DNA of 7,201 bases from an uncultured Bacteroidota bacterium (GTDB taxonomy: Bacteria; Bacteroidota; Bacteroidia; Chitinophagales; Chitinophagaceae). This document shows positions 4,277 to 7,201 of this stretch, one piece after another (position 1 is the stretch's first letter; each line of letters begins with the position of its first letter). The stretch is taken from positions 1-7,201 of the forward strand of contig CAIWHI010000423.1 of assembly GCA_903912435.1 (NCBI GenBank), given 5' to 3'. The translations under genes and the position numbers were made by a program. The notes below the pieces were generated by a model that was not told where the DNA came from, did not search any database, and was given only the letters and a program-made list of their open reading frames with translations.

Positions 4277-6988
4277 ATGTGTTTTCGTTTATTACTATTT
4301 TTAATGTTAGCGGCTCTAAGTTCCGGAGCTCAAGTGTATACCGTTTCCGGATTGGTAAGCGATATTAAGAAAAGACCACTTAGGTATGTAAGTGTGGTGC
4401 TGCGTGATAAAACACAATTGGTAGGGGAGTATGAAACTGAAAAGGATGGTAAATTTTTTTTTACTGCAAATAAAACTGGTAAATACCACCTTGAGATAAA
4501 GCACCTGTCTTTTGAACCTATTATAGATACCATTGAGGTAGTGGAATTAAATACAGATTTAGGAAGATATAGTTTGAAACCATCAAGCCATGTATTAAAT
4601 GAAATAGTAGTAGCAGGTAAGGCAAAAGCTATCAATCAAAAAGGAGATACACTTGAGTTTAATAGCAGGGCGTTTAAAGTGAATCCTGATGCCAATGGAT
4701 TAGATTTAATACGGAAAATGCCTGCTATACAGATAAATGGAAAAACCATTAGCAACAGAGGCGAAAATGTAGTAAAGATTATGGTAGATGGCATACCTTT
4801 TTTTGGTTACGATCCCTATAATGCACTAAATAGTTTGCCTGCATACATTATTGATAAGGTACAGGTTTATAGTGAAATGAGTGATAAGGATAAGTTTTCG
4901 GGGTTTAATGAAGATGGGACAACTAATACAATAAACATAATTACCAAACCTGAAAACAGAATTGGGTTATTCGGAAGCATGGATGGTGGTGCAGGAGAAG
5001 ATTACAATGGATATGGTAAATATTCAGTTGGTTCGGTTATGAGTGCATTTACCGAAACTAAAAGAATTACCGGGAATGTACGTTCAGAAAACATTAATAA
5101 TCAAAATCTGGAGTCGGCAGATGCTGACAATACAGTATACGGACAAGGACAGTCGAATTCAATTGGTTTTGATTTTTCCAACAAGCCTGGGCCAAAGTTG
5201 GACTACGATATAAGTTATGGTTTCAATAATTTTGATAAAAAACTTCAAAACGATTCCCGTCGTTCTTATATACAGAGTGTTGATTCAGGGAATATATATA
5301 TAGAGTCTAATCCCACCCAAAATAAAGGCAATAATCATTCGCTAAACATGCAATTGAATTATATCCTAGATTCTATGAACAGCATATCGTGGCAGCCCAA
5401 TTGCCAGATTCAGGCAGGCAACAACTACCTGGGTAGGGTAGGTAATAATAGTAATGGATTAGTACCAACAAATACCACTACGAATTCGAATAACCAGGAA
5501 CAGAATAATTTCCATGTGTATAATAATATAATTTTCAGACATAAATTTCATAAACCACGAAGGACACTATCGGCAAGTGTGGATTTTAGTTATGATAAAA
5601 ACGTTGGTGAAGGTATACTGTTAGCTCAAAATATATATTTTAATAATCCTGTACCAGATAATGTAATCAACCAGCAAACTAAGGAACAAGCAACTGCGCT
5701 TAATATAAACGGGAATGTAACTTATACCCAGCCATTAGGGAAGATTGGAGTAATAAAGGCTGAGTATAGTGTAATGAAGAATGAATCATACTCGCTGAAG
5801 AATGTAAATAATTTTGATAGTATCCAAAAGCTGTACCCCTGGATTGATTCTTCATTATCAAGTAATTTTAATAGCCAGCGTCTTAACCAAAAAGGGGGGT
5901 TAAGTTATCAGGCTATAAAGGAGAAATATGATCTGATAGTGGGGCTGAATTACCAAAATGCAGTATTAAGTAATACAGAGATCTTCCCGATACAGAATTA
6001 TCAATCGAAATCTTATTCTAATTTTTTGCCTGTTGCATCTTTGAAGTGTAAATTTTCAAATATAAGGATTATGCAACTATCCTATAGTACTTATACACAG
6101 GTGCCTGGTTTTACCCAATTGCAAAGTGTGGTCAATAATACCGACCCATTGCATCTGGTTATTGGGAATCATGAACTTAAGCCTACCATTATGCAAACTC
6201 TATCCATACACTATAATTCACTAAGCATGAAAACGAACAATAGCTTTTCAGTGAATTTAAATGGTAGTTACGGTATAGATTATATTTCAAATAATTCACT
6301 CCTGGTAGGTAGTGATACCCTATTTAGGGGAATAAATGTACTGAAAGGAACACAGGTATTGCAATATGAAAATCTAAATGGCTATAAAACAGCCAATGCT
6401 AATGTGTTTTATAGTTTCTATATGACTCAAATCAAAACAAATGCGAGCATAACCCTGTACTTAAGCGTTTATGACCAGCCCTCATTAATTAATTATGTAA
6501 GAAATATGCAAGAGATTAAATCAGGGGGATTAGGGTTGACTTTTTCAAGTAATATTAATCAGAATACAGACTTTCAGGTATCATCTAATTCGAACATTAG
6601 AAATAATGGAAATTCCATAAACAGCACCATGAATTCCAATTATTTCACCGAAGTAATAAAATCATCAATTAGCCTAACTGTTTTCAAGAATTATGTTGTT
6701 AAATCATCAATAGTCTATCAATTTAACCAGGGTTTATCACTGGGATATGCACAAAATAGTACATTATGGAATGTAAGTATTGGCAGGAAACTATTTAAAA
6801 ACAGGATGGGGGAGATAAAGTTAGGTTGTTATGATTTATTGAATAATAACCAAAATGTGCAACAGATAATTACAGATACCTATATACAGGAGATACGTAG
6901 AAATACACAACAGCGGTATTTAATATTGTCGTTCGACTATAAGATTAATAGTTTTGGTAAGAATACAGGTGCTTTAGCAGGTGAATAA
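4277..6988 (+). CDS. Outer-membrane beta-barrel protein, TonB-dependent-receptor-like, with N-terminal carboxypeptidase-regulatory domain
   Basis: The 903-residue product begins with a signal peptide (hydrophobic to about residue 14, likely cleavage after SGA18). Residues ~20-100 form a carboxypeptidase-regulatory-like (Ig-type) domain, opening 'VYTVSGLVSDIKKRPLRYVS' and including 'TEKDGKFFFTANKTGKYHLEI'. A plug-like domain follows (~108-224), from 'LNEIVVAGKAKAINQKGDTLEF' through 'DLIRKMPAIQINGKTI', 'VKIMVDGIPFFGYDPYNAL', 'LPAYIIDKVQVYSEMSD' to 'TINIITKPE'. The rest is an Asn/Ser/Tyr-rich barrel of alternating strands ending near 'RYLILSFDYKINSFG'. This is the layout of the large Bacteroidota family annotated as outer membrane beta-barrel (OMP_b-brl_3) or TonB-dependent receptor. 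The substrate is not predictable. No SusD-like partner, sigma/anti-sigma pair or transporter is adjacent. Start is ATG at 4277, giving the signal peptide directly. A degenerate TACTTTTA lies at 4212-4219, but no clear promoter is seen. Confidence 0.92.
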   Translation: MCFRLLLFLMLAALSSGAQVYTVSGLVSDIKKRPLRYVSVVLRDKTQLVGEYETEKDGKFFFTANKTGKYHLEIKHLSFEPIIDTIEVVELNTDLGRYSLKPSSHVLNEIVVAGKAKAINQKGDTLEFNSRAFKVNPDANGLDLIRKMPAIQINGKTISNRGENVVKIMVDGIPFFGYDPYNALNSLPAYIIDKVQVYSEMSDKDKFSGFNEDGTTNTINIITKPENRIGLFGSMDGGAGEDYNGYGKYSVGSVMSAFTETKRITGNVRSENINNQNLESADADNTVYGQGQSNSIGFDFSNKPGPKLDYDISYGFNNFDKKLQNDSRRSYIQSVDSGNIYIESNPTQNKGNNHSLNMQLNYILDSMNSISWQPNCQIQAGNNYLGRVGNNSNGLVPTNTTTNSNNQEQNNFHVYNNIIFRHKFHKPRRTLSASVDFSYDKNVGEGILLAQNIYFNNPVPDNVINQQTKEQATALNINGNVTYTQPLGKIGVIKAEYSVMKNESYSLKNVNNFDSIQKLYPWIDSSLSSNFNSQRLNQKGGLSYQAIKEKYDLIVGLNYQNAVLSNTEIFPIQNYQSKSYSNFLPVASLKCKFSNIRIMQLSYSTYTQVPGFTQLQSVVNNTDPLHLVIGNHELKPTIMQTLSIHYNSLSMKTNNSFSVNLNGSYGIDYISNNSLLVGSDTLFRGINVLKGTQVLQYENLNGYKTANANVFYSFYMTQIKTNASITLYLSVYDQPSLINYVRNMQEIKSGGLGLTFSSNINQNTDFQVSSNSNIRNNGNSINSTMNSNYFTEVIKSSISLTVFKNYVVKSSIVYQFNQGLSLGYAQNSTLWNVSIGRKLFKNRMGEIKLGCYDLLNNNQNVQQIITDTYIQEIRRNTQQRYLILSFDYKINSFGKNTGALAGE

Positions 6989-7148
6989 TAGCAATCATGA
7001 TTTGGGTTTTAGAAGATTTGGATTGCAATTTGAGTTAGTTTTGTCTTTAATTTTAAGGCATAGATGGTGATGAAATAATACCTGTCTAGTTTTTTATTAC
7101 CTTTGCCCTTTCTTAAAAATTCATTACTTAAAAAAGTATTTACCAGAT
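6989..7148. other. Intergenic region between barrel gene and lpdA
   Basis: No gene is visible. GCAATC (6991-6996) and GATTGC (7021-7026) form a 6-bp inverted repeat with a 24-base spacer, and AATCATGATT (6993-7002) is a short palindrome. Neither has a convincing T-run, so a terminator for the barrel gene is not clearly present. The lpdA promoter box lies near the end of the region. Confidence 0.5.
7098..7105 (+). promoter_or_regulatory. Bacteroidota -7 promoter box (TACCTTTG) for lpdA
   Basis: TACCTTTG is an exact TAnnTTTG match, 43 bases before the lpdA ATG, implying a leader of about 35-40 bases. It is the same eight-base sequence as the nusB box. No TTG is found at the expected -33 spacing. 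The position relative to a clear gene start makes the call reasonable. Confidence 0.7.
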
Positions 7149-7201
7149 ATGGCATACGATATTATCGTAATAGGAAGCGGACCCGGTGGATATGTAGCTG
7201 C
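7149..7201 (+). CDS. lpdA: Dihydrolipoyl dehydrogenase, N-terminal fragment cut by window
   Basis: Seventeen codons and two bases are visible: MAYDIIVIGSGPGGYVA, continuing into Ala. This is the FAD-binding Rossmann start (GxGxxG as GSGPGG) with the 'GGYVAA' typical of dihydrolipoyl dehydrogenase, the E3 flavoprotein that reoxidises dihydrolipoamide in the pyruvate and 2-oxoglutarate dehydrogenase and glycine cleavage complexes. Related pyridine-nucleotide disulfide oxidoreductases share the GxGxxG motif, but 'YDIIVIGSGPGGYVAA' is most characteristic of E3. The catalytic CxxxxC motif lies beyond the window. The start fits the TACCTTTG box upstream and a leader without Shine-Dalgarno. Confidence 0.88.
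   Translation, partial: MAYDIIVIGSGPGGYVA

Noticed and set aside
4316..4635. Two minus-strand open frames opposite the start of the barrel gene
   Set aside because: They overlap the signal peptide and regulatory domain of a clear gene and show no family features.
6991..7026. GCAATC/GATTGC inverted repeat as the terminator of the barrel gene
   Set aside because: It is a 6-bp stem with a 24-base loop and no clean T-run immediately after it; not enough to call.
1..7201. Mobile element, CRISPR array, tRNA or rRNA
   Set aside because: There are no transposase or integrase motifs, no regularly spaced 20-40 base repeats, and no tRNA-like cloverleaf or rRNA stretch was seen on either strand.

Overview
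The window looks like a chromosomal segment of a Bacteroidota bacterium, most plausibly a member of the Chitinophagaceae or a relative. It is AT-rich. Most starts lack an obvious Shine-Dalgarno sequence. Two upstream regions carry an exact TAnnTTTG box, the -7 element of the Bacteroidota promoter. The protein families fit too: a ~300-residue NusB, a DUF1573 lipoprotein, and a carboxypeptidase-regulatory-domain/plug/beta-barrel outer-membrane protein. The genus cannot be determined from the sequence alone.

Layout. (1) Bases 2-604, + strand: the 3' part of a hypothetical gene cut by the window edge, with a BamE/SmpA-like C-terminal pattern. (2) Bases 613-3185, - strand: a four-gene housekeeping cluster read in the order nusB, DUF1573 lipoprotein, yajC, coaE. 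It converges on gene 1 with only 8 bases between the stops. A TACCTTTG box sits 34 bases before nusB. The 179-base nusB/DUF1573 gap holds two families of short tandem-like repeats. (3) Bases 3186-3724: a 539-base divergent intergenic region. It contains the nusB promoter, a 9-bp inverted repeat, a very A-rich tract, a degenerate promoter-like box, a possible 29-codon basic small ORF, and a weak hairpin overlapping the end of that ORF. (4) Bases 3725-4144, + strand: a small secreted protein of unknown function with four cysteines and very few charged residues, closed by a 30-bp perfect-palindrome terminator. (5) Bases 4277-6988, + strand: a 903-residue outer-membrane beta-barrel protein of the TonB-dependent-receptor-like class. 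(6) Bases 7149-7201, + strand: the first 17 codons of lpdA (dihydrolipoyl dehydrogenase), with a TACCTTTG box upstream.

How the genes relate. The minus-strand cluster groups transcription antitermination (NusB), an accessory subunit of the Sec translocon (YajC), the last step of CoA synthesis (CoaE) and a periplasmic or outer-membrane lipoprotein. These look linked by conserved co-transcription rather than by a single pathway. The plus-strand secreted protein and the outer-membrane barrel are both envelope or exported products, but a strong terminator separates them, so they are probably independent units. I see no mobile element, CRISPR array, tRNA or rRNA. No clear new multi-gene system is visible. 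The least explained part is 3380-4144: an unusual leader region plus an unrecognised secreted protein.
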